From Paracoccus aminophilus JCM 7686 (lineage in GTDB: Bacteria; Pseudomonadota; Alphaproteobacteria; Rhodobacterales; Rhodobacteraceae): a stretch of DNA of 64,000 bases. The DNA lies in NCBI RefSeq assembly GCF_000444995.1, contig NC_022041.1, positions 1,462,001 through 1,526,000 of the forward strand, given 5' to 3'. Within the stretch, counting starts at the first letter, position 1; each line of letters opens with the position of its first letter. Made by a program: the position numbers and the translations under genes. Shown piece by piece: positions 10,263-19,985 of the stretch. Below the pieces are notes generated by a model. The model worked only from the letters and a program-made list of their open reading frames with translations. It was not told the origin of the DNA and did not search any database.

Positions 10263-12377
10263 GTGTCCATCCTCTCCGCCAAGGATCACCGCCCGAGCGG
10301 GCGCCGCAAGTTTTATGCCACTTTGCTCGGCTGCGCGTCGGCACTGGCCTTTGTCCCGGGATTTGCCTTGGCCCAAGCGACCAGCGGCGCGGTCGTGCAG
10401 CTTGACACGGTGGTGATCGACGGGACCGCCGGCGATGACGATGCGGGCTCGATTGTCGCGAGCCGCACCACCAGCGGCGGCAAGATCGCGACCGAGCTGC
10501 TCGACACGCCCGCCTCGGTCTCGGTTATCACCTCGAAAGAGATCCAAGAGCGCAATGCCCAGAATGTCGAGCAGGTCCTGAGCTATTCCGCCGGGGTCAC
10601 GACCGATTTTTATGGCTCGGACGACCGTTTCGATTTCATCAAGATCCGGGGCCTCGATGCCTATGCCTACCGTGACGGCCTGACCCTTGGCCGTCCCTTC
10701 GGCGGCGTGCGCGAAGAGGTCTTTGCCTTCGAGCGGGTCGAGGTTCTGCGCGGCGCCAATTCGACCACCTTCGGCGTCTCGGACCCGGGTGGGGCGGTGA
10801 ATTACATCACCAAACGGCCGCGCGACATCCGCTTTGGTGAGGCCTATGTCACGGGCGGCTCGAACAATCTGGCCGAGGTTGGCGTCGATTTCGGCGACAA
10901 TCTGACCCCGGATGCGACGCTCTCTTATCGCGTCACCGCCAAGGTCCGCAAAGCCGATGCCGAATATGACCATTCCCGCGACAACGAGAAATTCGTCATG
11001 GGCGGGCTGACCTGGCGCCCCGATGCCGCGACCAGCCTGACCATGGTGGTCGATTACCTGAAAAAGGACGGCGTGCCCGGCAGCGGCGGCCATCCGGTCG
11101 GCTCGGACCTGCCGCGCCACCGCTTCTTCGGCGAGCCCGATTACAATTATCGCGGCACCGAGCGCACGACGCTCAACCTGATGTTCGAGCATGATTTCGG
11201 TGGCGGCTTGAGCTTCAGTTCGAACGCGCGCTACAGCGACGCCAAGACCAATTTCGGCTATGCCTATGTCTCGGGCAGTGCAGGCGATGGCAGCACCACC
11301 GTCAACCGCGCTTTCTTCGGCAATGATGGCACCGACCGCGAGTTCATCGTCGATGCCCGTCTGCAATATGACAGCCGCTTCAATGGGATCGACAGCCAGA
11401 CGCTGGTTGGGGTCGAATATCGCGATGCGACCTCGACCGATATCACCGCTTGGGGTCCGGCGCCGAGCATCGATTGGCGAAACCCGATCTATACCGGGCG
11501 TCCGGCCAATGTGCCGGTGCTGAGCAGCTCGAAAAGCGAACAGAAGGGCAAGGCGCTCTATCTTCAGCAGAACCTGACCTTCTCGGAGAAATGGATCGCG
11601 ACGCTTGGGCTGCGCCATGACTGGATCGACACGACCAACACGGACCGGCTCGCGGCGACCAGCCAAAGCGGCGAGTTCAGCGAAACCACCAAACGCCTTG
11701 GCCTGACCTATAAGCTGAACGAGGACCTCTCGCTTTATGGCAGCTATGCCGAGTCGGTTGTGCCTGCCTCGCTGACGGTCGAGCCTGAAGAGGGCGATCA
11801 GCTGGAATTCGGCGTGAAATATCGCCCCGCCGGCACCAATGCTCTGCTGACCGCGGCGGTCTATGATCTGACCAAGAAGAACATGACCCGGATCGATCCG
11901 ATCACCAATCGCCCGGCCACCATCGGCGAGGTTCGCGTGCGCGGGCTTGATCTCGAGGGCAAGGCAGAGCTCAGCGACCGGATCAGCCTGATTGGCAGCT
12001 ATTCCTATCTGGATTCCGAGATCACGCGGAACGGCACTTTGGGCAATGAGGGCAAGCGCCTGACTTTCGTTCCGCGCCACACCGCCTCGGTCTGGGTGAA
12101 TTACACGCTTGCGGGCAATGAGAGCCGGGGCGACATGACCTTTGGTCTGGGCGGGCGCTTCACCGGTTCCTATTACTTCAATGATGCGAATACGGTCGGA
12201 ACCGGCAGCAATTTCACCGTCGATGCCGCCTATAGCTATCAGCTCGAGAAAAACACGGCACTGGCACTGAATGTGAGCAATCTCTTCGACCGCAAACATA
12301 TCGACTATGGCGGGTTCGGGGCGGATTTCTACAATCCGGGTCGTGAGGTCTCGGTCTCGCTGCGCCGCAGCTGGTAA
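10263..12377 (+). CDS. TonB-dependent siderophore receptor, system 1
   Basis: This is a 704-residue outer-membrane receptor. A signal peptide ends FALAQA. A TonB-box-like stretch (LDTVVIDG) precedes the plug domain (TPASVSVITSKEIQ, then FIKIRGLDAYAYRDGL and VEVLRGANSTTFG). A 22-strand-type barrel follows and ends in an aromatic residue (RRSW). The start codon is GTG and the upstream ribosome site is weak, so the exact start is less sure than the gene. It is divergent from the fep-like ABC operon and is followed by a convergent AraC regulator gene; together these form one uptake unit. Confidence 0.93.
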   Translation: MSILSAKDHRPSGRRKFYATLLGCASALAFVPGFALAQATSGAVVQLDTVVIDGTAGDDDAGSIVASRTTSGGKIATELLDTPASVSVITSKEIQERNAQNVEQVLSYSAGVTTDFYGSDDRFDFIKIRGLDAYAYRDGLTLGRPFGGVREEVFAFERVEVLRGANSTTFGVSDPGGAVNYITKRPRDIRFGEAYVTGGSNNLAEVGVDFGDNLTPDATLSYRVTAKVRKADAEYDHSRDNEKFVMGGLTWRPDAATSLTMVVDYLKKDGVPGSGGHPVGSDLPRHRFFGEPDYNYRGTERTTLNLMFEHDFGGGLSFSSNARYSDAKTNFGYAYVSGSAGDGSTTVNRAFFGNDGTDREFIVDARLQYDSRFNGIDSQTLVGVEYRDATSTDITAWGPAPSIDWRNPIYTGRPANVPVLSSSKSEQKGKALYLQQNLTFSEKWIATLGLRHDWIDTTNTDRLAATSQSGEFSETTKRLGLTYKLNEDLSLYGSYAESVVPASLTVEPEEGDQLEFGVKYRPAGTNALLTAAVYDLTKKNMTRIDPITNRPATIGEVRVRGLDLEGKAELSDRISLIGSYSYLDSEITRNGTLGNEGKRLTFVPRHTASVWVNYTLAGNESRGDMTFGLGGRFTGSYYFNDANTVGTGSNFTVDAAYSYQLEKNTALALNVSNLFDRKHIDYGGFGADFYNPGREVSVSLRRSW

Positions 12378-12385
12378 GGAAAACC

Positions 12386-12414
12386 GCCTTGCCCGATTGC
12401 ATGTCGGGCAAGGC
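12386..12414. terminator. Hairpin between convergent receptor and AraC genes
   Basis: A perfect 11-bp stem (GCCTTGCCCGA / TCGGGCAAGGC) has a 7-nt loop. There is no T run, so it may end transcription weakly or only protect the mRNA 3' end. Confidence 0.55.
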
Positions 12415-12426
12415 AATCAGCCCAGA

Positions 12427-13320
12427 TCAACCGATCCGGCGCATCCGCCGCCAGGCACCCGGCGTCTGGCCCGCGACCTGCCGGAACGCCTTGGTCAGAT
12501 GGGCCTGATCGGAAAAGCCAAGCTGGGCCGCGATGCCCGCGACGCTTTGCTCGGTCTCGTTCAAGAGCTTCTGCGCCTGCTGGACGCGCTCGCCCAACTG
12601 CCATTGCTGCGGCGTCTTGCCGGTGGTCTGCTTGAAGGCATGGGAGAACCAGCTTTCGGAGAGGCCGACGATCTCGGCCATTTCCGCCACGCTCAGACGC
12701 CGGTCCATGCCCCCATGAAGCCGCGCGGTCAGCTTGTTCAGCTGGGCCTGCGTCAGCCCGCCGCTTACGCGGTCCTGATCCTCGGCGGGCAGATCCAACA
12801 GGCCCGCAGCAATACTGCCCGCGAGGCTTTCGGCAAAGACGCCATGGCGCGAGGGCGTCGCAAGCTCTTGCACCAAAAGCCCGGCCAAGCTCTCGATCGC
12901 GCTGATCTCCTCGATCTCGACCGGACGAGCCAAGGCGGTCAGCGCCGCCGATTGGCCAACCGAGGGCGCCAGGAAGCGCAAAAGCCGGTCCTTGTGGATA
13001 TGCAGATCGAGATGGGAAAAGCGATGCGCGCTGGAAAACCGCGTCCACATCGGCACGCCCGCAGGCACATAGATCGCGCGCGTCATCCCCCGACACCGCC
13101 GCCCGAGCTCATCCGAGCGGTTCGCCATGCGGATATGGGGGGAGACTTCGTTGAAGAACAGCATGATGCGCGGATCGGGCGAGAGATAATAGCCCTGCGC
13201 GCCCCGCTGGCCCTCGGCCTCCCAATAGACCCCGACCAAACCGTCGAGTCCGCGCCATTTGACCGGCTCGGTCGCGCGGATGCCCTCGGTCGAGCAGATC
13301 ATGGAATGCTGGAATGTCAT
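12427..13320 (-). CDS. AraC-family transcriptional regulator
   Basis: This 297-residue protein has a C-terminal AraC DNA-binding domain at about 195-297. Both helix-turn-helix units are visible (LSVAEMAEIVGLSESWFSHAFK and VAGIAAQLGFSDQAHLTKAFRQ), followed by the family motif GQTPGAWRR. The N-terminal 180 residues would bind an effector. It sits next to siderophore receptor 1 and by analogy with PchR/YbtA-type regulators may respond to the ferri-siderophore; that part is inference. Confidence 0.9.
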   Translation of the reverse strand: MTFQHSMICSTEGIRATEPVKWRGLDGLVGVYWEAEGQRGAQGYYLSPDPRIMLFFNEVSPHIRMANRSDELGRRCRGMTRAIYVPAGVPMWTRFSSAHRFSHLDLHIHKDRLLRFLAPSVGQSAALTALARPVEIEEISAIESLAGLLVQELATPSRHGVFAESLAGSIAAGLLDLPAEDQDRVSGGLTQAQLNKLTARLHGGMDRRLSVAEMAEIVGLSESWFSHAFKQTTGKTPQQWQLGERVQQAQKLLNETEQSVAGIAAQLGFSDQAHLTKAFRQVAGQTPGAWRRMRRIG

Positions 13321-13497
13321 GGCATCCGGCCTCGCTCTTCAGTGGCGTCGAAGATTGCTTGCCTGCCTGCCTTGGCGCCCGAGCCCCAAGTAGCCAAGGG
13401 CGGGCGCCGTTTGATGGGAGCGATCCACGGGCAAGGTTAATGGACCAAAGGCGCGACCAATGCAACCGGCAGCGGCGTCGCGGGCCTTGACCGGGCG

Positions 13498-14388
13498 TCA
13501 GCCCGCCGCTTTGTTGCGCTGCGTCAGCGCGGCAATGCCGCTTGCAACGACGACCAGCGAGCCAAGGATTGTCCATTGATCGGGACGTTCGCCAAAGAGC
13601 AGGAAACCGGCGATCATGGCAAAGACCAGACGGGTGTAGCGGAAAGGGGTGACCGCGCCGATTTCTCCGGTGCGCATGGCGATGGTCAGCGCATTATAGG
13701 CGATCAACCCGGCGCAGGATCCGGCCAACAGCTTCGCCAGCGCCAGAGCCGAGGGCCAGACCGGGGGCGGGCCGAAGGGCAGGGCGATCAGCCCCGAGAT
13801 CACCAGCATGGTAAAGCCAAGCACGCCCAACTGGCGATGCGAGAGGCCGCGCGGCGCGGCGCGCGTCGCCAGATCACGCCCGGCAAAGCCCAAAGTCGCG
13901 ATCACGGCGAGAAGCGACAAAAGCCCGAAGCCCTCCGAGCCCGGCCGCAGGATCATCAGGACGCCGATGAAACCGGTGCCGACCGCAAGCCAGCGCGCCA
14001 TCCCGGTTTTCTCGTGAAAGAACAGCGCCGCGCCCGAGATCACCACCAAAGGCGTCGCCTGCAAGATCGCCGAAGCGGTCGAGAGCGGCGTCAGCGCAAT
14101 CGCGAGCATGAAGAAAAGCCGCCCCGTGATCTCAAAGACCGAGCGCAGAAGCATCGCGCGTCCGAGCATCTGGCGCGAATAGGGCGGCTCTTTGGCGCGG
14201 CGGGCGAGCGTGGAAAAGACCAAGACGCCGAAAACCCCGAAGGTGAACAGGACCTGACCGACCGGCAATTCGCGCGCGGCAAGCTTCATGAAGCTGTCCT
14301 CGACCGCGAAGCAGCCCATGGCGAGGATCATGAAAAGGGCGCCGCGCAGATTCCAGGCTGCATCAAGACGGGAGTTCTGGGCGTCCAT
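13498..14388 (-). CDS. DMT-superfamily (EamA) transporter
   Basis: This 296-residue membrane protein has about ten hydrophobic helices arranged as two EamA repeats (about 15-145 and 155-290). The second repeat shows YNALTIAMRTGEIGAVTPFRYTRLVFA, the usual end-of-repeat pattern of RhaT/YdcZ-like exporters. It is monocistronic. The substrate is unknown; amino acids or other small metabolites are typical. Confidence 0.9.
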   Translation of the reverse strand: MDAQNSRLDAAWNLRGALFMILAMGCFAVEDSFMKLAARELPVGQVLFTFGVFGVLVFSTLARRAKEPPYSRQMLGRAMLLRSVFEITGRLFFMLAIALTPLSTASAILQATPLVVISGAALFFHEKTGMARWLAVGTGFIGVLMILRPGSEGFGLLSLLAVIATLGFAGRDLATRAAPRGLSHRQLGVLGFTMLVISGLIALPFGPPPVWPSALALAKLLAGSCAGLIAYNALTIAMRTGEIGAVTPFRYTRLVFAMIAGFLLFGERPDQWTILGSLVVVASGIAALTQRNKAAG

Positions 14389-14464
14389 TCTGTCGCTTCA
14401 TCCGTTGAGAAAAACGCCCGAGACATCAGCCATTCCGCGCGCGGCGGCAAGGGCAATCGGCGTG

Positions 14465-14490
14465 AAAAGCGATCTGCAAAAGCGATCTGC
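14465..14490. repeat. Tandem 13-bp direct repeat upstream of ugpB
   Basis: AAAAGCGATCTGC occurs twice without a gap (14465-14477 and 14478-14490), about 200 bp before ugpB. PhoB sites are direct repeats, but this sequence does not match the known Pho box well. It may be a regulator site or chance. Confidence 0.4.
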
Positions 14491-14686
14491 GCGCGCGGGC
14501 CGATCCAGCTTGTCCTACGCGCTTTCGGCCGGGCAGGGGAATTGCGCTCCTGTGCAAAACCTGCCCTAGCGTCAGGCAAAAATCTTACAACCCAGGCGGA
14601 TATGTAACCAAAACATCACAATCCATCCGCAATTCCGTTACAACTTTTTTCTAGGTTCCGCGCATCACTCTCCGGAAGGAACCGAC

Positions 14687-15985
14687 ATGAAAACGACTCT
14701 CTCCACCCTCACGGCGCTTGCGCTGACCGCCTCGGCCGCTGCGGCAAATCCGGTGCAGATCAGCTGGTGGCATGGCATGGGCGGCGCCAATGAGCAGGTG
14801 ATCAACGAGGTCGCCCAGAAATTCAACGCAGCCCAAACGGCTTGCGCGATCACGCCGGTTTCCAAAGGCACCTATGAAGAGGCTCTGTCCTCGGGGATCG
14901 CGGCCTTCCGCTCGGGAGAGCAGCCGAACATCCTGCAGGTCTTTGACGCCGGTGCGGCCACGATCATCAACGCCAAAGGCGCGACGATTGCCGCCGAAGA
15001 CATCCTGACCCAGAACGGCCACAAGCTCGACCGCGACGCCTTCATCAACGGCGTGCGCTATTTCTACGCCGATGCGGATGGCAAGTTCATCGGCATGCCG
15101 TTCAACTCCTCGGCGCCGATCATGTATATCAACACCGAGGCGCTTGCGAAGGCCGGTGTCGAGGCGCCCAAGACCTGGGAGGATTTCGAGAAAATCGCGC
15201 CGAAGCTGAAAGAGGCGGGCTACACGCCCCTGACCGCCTCGCAGCTGACCTGGATGTTCTTCGAGAACTTCTATTCGCGCAACAACGTGCAGATGGCCAA
15301 TAACAACAACGGCTATGACAGCTTTGACGGCACCGAGCTGCGCGCCACTGCGCCCGAAATGATCGCCTTCTGGACCAAGCTGAAGGATTGGCACGACAAG
15401 GGCTATTTCGGCTATTACGGCGCGGGCTGGTCGGACAACCAAAAGCCCTTCGAAGAGGGCAAGGTTGCTCTGTGGATCGGCTCGTCGGGGTCGTTCGGTG
15501 GTCTGGCGAAAACCGCCACCATGCCCTTCTCGGCCGATTTCATGCCCTATGAAGCCTCGATCGAGGGCGGCAACAAGGCCAGCTTCATCGGCGGCGCGGC
15601 GCTGTTTGCCATGGCTGGCAAGGCGGACGACCAGAACAAATGCACGGCTGACTTCTTCAACTTCCTGACCACGACCGACATTCAGGCTTTCTACCATCAG
15701 GCCACCGGCTATGTCGCGATCACCAAAGCCGCTTACGAGAAATCGAAAGCTGACGGCTGGTATGACAAGAACCCGGTCGCCGAAGTCGGCATCAAGCAGC
15801 TCTCACTCGAGCAGGGCGAATGGTCGAAAGGCTATCGTCTGGGCTTCTATCCGCAGATCCGCGTGATCGAAGAGCGCGAATTCAACAAGATCTTCTCGGG
15901 TGAAACCACCGTCGAAGACGCGTTCAAAGCCATCGAGAAAGAGGGCAACGAGCTTCTCGCCCGCTTCGCCAAAACCTCGGGCTGA
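14687..15985 (+). CDS. ugpB: sn-Glycerol-3-phosphate ABC transporter substrate-binding protein
   Basis: This 432-residue periplasmic binding protein has a signal peptide ending SAAAA. The mature protein begins NPVQISWWHGMGG, the typical UgpB N-terminus, followed by NEVAQKFNAAQ and the middle motif GMPFNSSAPIMYIN. GGAAGGA lies six bases before the ATG. It binds glycerol-3-phosphate and possibly glycerophosphodiesters. It is the first gene of a five-gene operon with the permeases, ATPase and a hydrolase. A strong hairpin follows it, fitting the usual excess of binding protein over membrane parts. Confidence 0.95.
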   Translation: MKTTLSTLTALALTASAAAANPVQISWWHGMGGANEQVINEVAQKFNAAQTACAITPVSKGTYEEALSSGIAAFRSGEQPNILQVFDAGAATIINAKGATIAAEDILTQNGHKLDRDAFINGVRYFYADADGKFIGMPFNSSAPIMYINTEALAKAGVEAPKTWEDFEKIAPKLKEAGYTPLTASQLTWMFFENFYSRNNVQMANNNNGYDSFDGTELRATAPEMIAFWTKLKDWHDKGYFGYYGAGWSDNQKPFEEGKVALWIGSSGSFGGLAKTATMPFSADFMPYEASIEGGNKASFIGGAALFAMAGKADDQNKCTADFFNFLTTTDIQAFYHQATGYVAITKAAYEKSKADGWYDKNPVAEVGIKQLSLEQGEWSKGYRLGFYPQIRVIEEREFNKIFSGETTVEDAFKAIEKEGNELLARFAKTSG

Positions 15986-16001
15986 TCCCCGTTTACCGAT
16001 G

Positions 16002-16036
16002 CCGCCGGGCCGCGTTTTCGCGGGCCCGGCGGTTTT
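16002..16036 (+). terminator. Intra-operon stem-loop after ugpB
   Basis: A GC-rich stem of about 13 bp with one bulged G (CCGCCGGGCC...GGCCCGGCGG) is followed by TTTT. It probably works as a leaky terminator or mRNA-stabilising hairpin that lowers ugpA expression relative to ugpB. Confidence 0.7.
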
Positions 16037-16053
16037 CAATTCATGGAATCCGC

Positions 16054-17016
16054 ATGAGTGACATGACCGTTCCCCGGCCCCGCCCGGGGCTGATCGCCCG
16101 GCTGAAAGCGCGGCTTTCGGCGCGACCCGAACCGGCCAAGCGTGTCCAGTTCGACCGCCCGCTGCTGCCGTGGCTTTTCCTTGCGCCACAGCTTGCCGTG
16201 ATCTTTGTCTTCTTCTACTGGCCCTCGGCGCAGGCGATTTCCTCGTCTTTCTATATCGAGGATCCCTTCGGTTTCGGCTCGACCTTCGTGGGGCTCGACA
16301 ATTACCGGGACGCGCTTGGATCAAGCGAATATCGCCGCATCGCGGGCTTTACCGCGGTCTTTACCGTTCTGGTCACCGGGCTCTCGCTAGGGCTGGGGCT
16401 TTTGCTGGCGGTCAAGGCCGATCAGGTGATCCGGGGACGATCGAGCTATCGCACGGCGCTGATCTCGGTCTATGCGATCGCGCCGCCGGTCGCCGGGCTG
16501 ATGGGGATGATGCTTTTTGACCAGCATATCGGACCTTTCGTGAAGCTCGCCTCGTGGTTTGGCTGGGATATGAAGGTCGGGTTGAATTATTACGACACGG
16601 CTTTCGCGATGATCCTCGTCTCGGTCTGGAAGCAGGTGCCCTATAACTTCATCTTCTTCCTCTCGGGGCTGCAATCCATCCCGCAGAGCGTGCGCGAGGC
16701 TGCCGTCATCGACTGCCGCAATGGCGCGCGCCGCTTTTTCACCGCGATCCTGCCTTTGCTGGCGCCGACGGGCTTCTTCCTGCTGATCATCAACATCACC
16801 TATGCACTGTTCGACACGTTCGCGGTCATCGACGTGATGGTGAAGGACAAGCCCGCCAACAACCCGTTTACCTTGGTCTACAAGGTCTATCTCGACGGGT
16901 TCCGGGGCAATGACATTGGCGGCTCGTCTGCGCAGTCGGTGATCCTCATGCTGATCGTGCTGGTGCTGACTTTGGTGCAGTTCCGCTGGCTTGAACGCCG
17001 CGTCCATTACGGGTGA
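16054..17016 (+). CDS. ugpA: sn-Glycerol-3-phosphate ABC transporter permease UgpA
   Basis: This 320-residue inner-membrane subunit has six predicted helices after a basic cytoplasmic N-terminus of about 35 residues. The coupling (EAA) loop is clear: VREAAVIDCRNGARRFFTAILPLLAPT. The PALF-like start LPWLFLAPQLAVIFVFFYWP is typical of MalF/UgpA permeases. It follows ugpB and is four bases from ugpE. Confidence 0.94.
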   Translation: MSDMTVPRPRPGLIARLKARLSARPEPAKRVQFDRPLLPWLFLAPQLAVIFVFFYWPSAQAISSSFYIEDPFGFGSTFVGLDNYRDALGSSEYRRIAGFTAVFTVLVTGLSLGLGLLLAVKADQVIRGRSSYRTALISVYAIAPPVAGLMGMMLFDQHIGPFVKLASWFGWDMKVGLNYYDTAFAMILVSVWKQVPYNFIFFLSGLQSIPQSVREAAVIDCRNGARRFFTAILPLLAPTGFFLLIINITYALFDTFAVIDVMVKDKPANNPFTLVYKVYLDGFRGNDIGGSSAQSVILMLIVLVLTLVQFRWLERRVHYG

Positions 17017-17020
17017 GACC

Positions 17021-17863
17021 ATGAACCGCATCCGACCTCTCGACCATCTGATCCTGATCCTTGGCACGCTTTTCATGGTGATGCCGGTGATCGTCGCGAT
17101 CATGACCTCGACCCATACCGCGGCCGAGATCCATATGAACGGCTTGGCGCTTCTGCCGGGCGACAATGGCCTTCAGACCTATGAGACCGTGCTGACGCGC
17201 CAAGGCGGCTTTACCGGGCAAGTGACCGGCGCGCGCATGATCATGAATTCGCTGATCCTCGGCCTTGGCTTCGCGGTTGGCAAGATCGTTCTGTCGATGG
17301 CTGCCGCCTATGCCTTGGTCTATTTCCGCTTCCGCTTTGCGACGCTGATCTTCTGGATCATCTTCACGACGCTTCTGCTGCCGTTGGAAGTGCGGATCAT
17401 GCCGTCCTATCAGGTCATGTCCGAGCTGAAGCTTCTCAACACCTATACCGGGCTGATCGTGCCGCTGCTCGCCTCGGCGACCGGGACCTTCTATTTCCGG
17501 CAATTCTTCAAATCCATCCCGGATGAGCTTTTGGAAGCCGCCCGGATCGACGGCGCGGGGCCCTTCAAGTTCTTCTGGGACGTGATCCTGCCTTTGTCGA
17601 AAACCATGATGGCCGCGATCTTCATCATCATGTTCGTCTATGGCTGGAACCAATATCTCTGGCCGATGCTGATGACGACCGAAGAGCGGTTTTTCACCCT
17701 GATGCGGGGCATCAAGCAGATCCTTCAGGTTTGGATCGGCAGCCAGATCCCCGATTACAACGAAGCCTTCGCCCTTGCCGTGCTGGCACTGCTGCCCCCC
17801 GTTCTGGTGGTGGTGGTCTTCCAGCGCTGGTTCATCAAGGGCCTGACGGAAAGTGACAAATAA
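17021..17863 (+). CDS. ugpE: sn-Glycerol-3-phosphate ABC transporter permease UgpE
   Basis: The protein has 280 residues, against 281 for E. coli UgpE. Six hydrophobic segments and the EAA loop ([26 protein letters not shown]) identify it as a MalG-type permease. I chose the ATG at 17021; an in-frame TTG at 16991 lies inside ugpA and would add ten unsupported residues. Its stop overlaps the ugpC start (TAATG). Confidence 0.94.
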   Translation: MNRIRPLDHLILILGTLFMVMPVIVAIMTSTHTAAEIHMNGLALLPGDNGLQTYETVLTRQGGFTGQVTGARMIMNSLILGLGFAVGKIVLSMAAAYALVYFRFRFATLIFWIIFTTLLLPLEVRIMPSYQVMSELKLLNTYTGLIVPLLASATGTFYFRQFFKSIPDELLEAARIDGAGPFKFFWDVILPLSKTMMAAIFIIMFVYGWNQYLWPMLMTTEERFFTLMRGIKQILQVWIGSQIPDYNEAFALAVLALLPPVLVVVVFQRWFIKGLTESDK

Positions 17864-18948
17864 TGGCCTCCATCGACATCAGCCAAGTCTCGAAGACCTA
17901 TCCCGGCGCGCCGGTCCCCTCGGTCTCGGACATCAACCTGCAGATCAAGGATGGCGAGTTCATCGTGCTGGTCGGGCCTTCGGGCTGCGGGAAATCGACA
18001 CTGTTGCGCATGGTCGCGGGGCTTGAGGAAATCTCTGGCGGTGAGGTCCGCATCGGGGATCGCATCGTCAACAAGGTCGATCCCGCTGATCGCGACATCG
18101 CCATGGTCTTTCAAAACTACGCGCTCTATCCGCATATGACCGTGCGCGAGAATATGGCTTACGGGCTCAAAAACCGCAAAACCCCGAAGCCCGAGATCGA
18201 GGCGCGCGTGGCAGAAGCCGCGCGGATGCTGGAACTTGGCCCCTATCTCGACCGCAAGCCGCGCGCTCTGTCGGGGGGGCAGCGCCAGCGCGTCGCCATG
18301 GGCCGCGCAGTGGTGCGCCAGCCTGCGGCGTTTCTCTTCGACGAGCCGCTCTCGAACCTCGATGCGAAGCTGCGCGTGACCATGCGCGGCGAGATCCGGC
18401 GGCTGCAAAAGCGGCTGGGCACGACCTCGCTTTACGTTACCCATGACCAACTTGAGGCGATGACCTTGGCCGATCGGCTGGTCGTCTTGAACGCAGGCCG
18501 GATAGAGCAGGTCGGCGCCCCCTTGGAGATCTATCACCGCCCGGCCTCGACCTTTGTCGCGAGCTTCATCGGCTCTCCGGCGATGAACCTGCTTGATGCC
18601 GAGATCATCGGCAGCCAGCTCTGCGTCGGGAGCCATGCCATTGCGCCGGTGCAGGGCGCGCGGATCGAGGGCTCGGTCACGCTTGGCGTCCGGGCCGAGG
18701 ATCTGCGCCCCGCCGCCACTGGCCTGCCGTTCCGGCTCGATTTCATCGAGGAACTCGGCGCGCAACGTCTGGTTCATGGCCATGTCGATGGTCAGCCGCT
18801 GGTGCTGTCGCTTGAGCCGCAGATCCCGGTGCAGGACAAGATGCATCTCGCCGTGGCCCCGGATCGCCTCCATCTCTTCGATACGGTCAGCGGCAAACGG
18901 ATCGAGATGGCTCAGAGCCAACGCGAGCTTCGGGACGTTTTTGCATGA
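17863..18948 (+). CDS. ugpC: sn-Glycerol-3-phosphate ABC transporter ATP-binding protein
   Basis: This 361-residue ATPase of the MalK/UgpC type shows Walker [11 protein letters not shown]-loop [12 protein letters not shown], signature LSGGQRQR, Walker [18 protein letters not shown] and the switch histidine in [13 protein letters not shown]-terminal TOBE-like regulatory domain follows from about residue 235. It energises UgpAE. The stop overlaps the next gene by ATGA. Confidence 0.95.
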   Translation: MASIDISQVSKTYPGAPVPSVSDINLQIKDGEFIVLVGPSGCGKSTLLRMVAGLEEISGGEVRIGDRIVNKVDPADRDIAMVFQNYALYPHMTVRENMAYGLKNRKTPKPEIEARVAEAARMLELGPYLDRKPRALSGGQRQRVAMGRAVVRQPAAFLFDEPLSNLDAKLRVTMRGEIRRLQKRLGTTSLYVTHDQLEAMTLADRLVVLNAGRIEQVGAPLEIYHRPASTFVASFIGSPAMNLLDAEIIGSQLCVGSHAIAPVQGARIEGSVTLGVRAEDLRPAATGLPFRLDFIEELGAQRLVHGHVDGQPLVLSLEPQIPVQDKMHLAVAPDRLHLFDTVSGKRIEMAQSQRELRDVFA

Positions 18949-19949
18949 GCACCCCGACTTTCGCCACGACCTCCTGCTTGCAACCCCTGTCGCAAGAGGA
19001 GCGGGCCGAGATTGCGATGCTTGATCGCACGGTCGCGGCGCATGACGCCCATCTGGCCAGCCTGCCCGCCATGACCGAGGTCGAGACGGGCGGGACGGCC
19101 CCCGAGGCGCCGCTGGCCTTTCCGCTGACCGTCGTCACCTGGAACCTTGAGCGTTGCCTCTTCCCGCGTGAAAGCGCGGCGAAGATCGCGGCGAGCGGGG
19201 CCGATGTCGTGCTCTTGTCGGAAATGGACAAGGGCATGGCCCGCACGGCGCAGCGCCATACCACGGCAGAGGTCGCGGCGGCGCTCGATATGGCCTATGT
19301 CTATGGCACCGAGTTCATCGAGCTTGGGCTTGGCTCGGAAACCGAGCGCAGTTTCTGCACCGAGCCGGAAAACGCCCTTGGCTTTCACGGCAATGCGGCT
19401 TTGGCTGCGACGAGCCTGCAACGGCCCTTCCTGCTGCGCCTGCCGGGCAAGCGCTTCTGGTTTCTCAGCGGCGGCGATCAGCCGAGATTGGGCGAGCGCA
19501 TGGCCATTGGCGCGATGGTCTCGACCCAAGCCGGGCCGATCGTGATCGTGTCGACCCATCTGGAAAGCAACGCCGATGCGCCGCAGCGTCTGGCGCAGAT
19601 CGCCGCACTGATCGACGCGCTCGACGCGGCTTTCCCGGGCCTGCCGGTGCTGATCGGCGGCGATCTGAACACCGGCAACCAGATCGCGGGCGACTGGCGC
19701 GATGAGACGCTGTTCGCCCATGCCGAGGCGCGCGGCTTTTCGACCCATGGCGCGCCTGAGGGCGTGATGACCACGCGACAGAGCCTGATCACCCGTTGGC
19801 CGGACCGGGCGATGAAACTCGATTGGTTCCTCGCGCGCGGGCTGCGGATTTCAGCCGCGGATTGCATCTCGTCGCTGGATGAGACCGGACGACCGCTGTC
19901 GGATCACGACATGATCCGTGTGCGGATCGAAGGGCTGCTGGTGAACTGA
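18945..19949 (+). CDS. Endonuclease/exonuclease/phosphatase-family hydrolase in ugp operon
   Basis: This 334-residue protein has the EEP fold signature residues in order: WNLER, LLSEMD (metal-binding Glu), STHLES, GGDLNT and LSDHD near the C-terminus. There is no signal peptide, so it is probably cytoplasmic. ATGA overlap with ugpC makes it part of the ugp operon. In E. coli this position is held by ugpQ, a glycerophosphodiester phosphodiesterase of a different fold. I infer that this enzyme hydrolyses an imported glycerophosphodiester or a related phosphoester; the substrate is not shown by sequence. Confidence 0.85.
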   Translation: MSTPTFATTSCLQPLSQEERAEIAMLDRTVAAHDAHLASLPAMTEVETGGTAPEAPLAFPLTVVTWNLERCLFPRESAAKIAASGADVVLLSEMDKGMARTAQRHTTAEVAAALDMAYVYGTEFIELGLGSETERSFCTEPENALGFHGNAALAATSLQRPFLLRLPGKRFWFLSGGDQPRLGERMAIGAMVSTQAGPIVIVSTHLESNADAPQRLAQIAALIDALDAAFPGLPVLIGGDLNTGNQIAGDWRDETLFAHAEARGFSTHGAPEGVMTTRQSLITRWPDRAMKLDWFLARGLRISAADCISSLDETGRPLSDHDMIRVRIEGLLVN

Positions 19950-19953
19950 CTTT

Positions 19954-19984
19954 GCCGCCGCCCCGGATGTGCAGGGGCGGTGGC
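19954..19984. terminator. Hairpin between convergent ugp operon and MTHFR-like gene
   Basis: GCCGCCGCCCC and GGGGCGGTGGC form an 11-bp stem with one G-T pair and a 9-nt loop. It lies directly between two stop codons and can serve both strands. Confidence 0.65.
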
Positions 19985-19985
19985 C

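Noticed and set aside
10110..12416. 768-codon open frame antisense to siderophore receptor 1
   Set aside because: It mirrors the receptor gene exactly, is rich in Ile/Arg/Gly/Asp repeats produced by complementing receptor codons, and has no domain or ribosome site.
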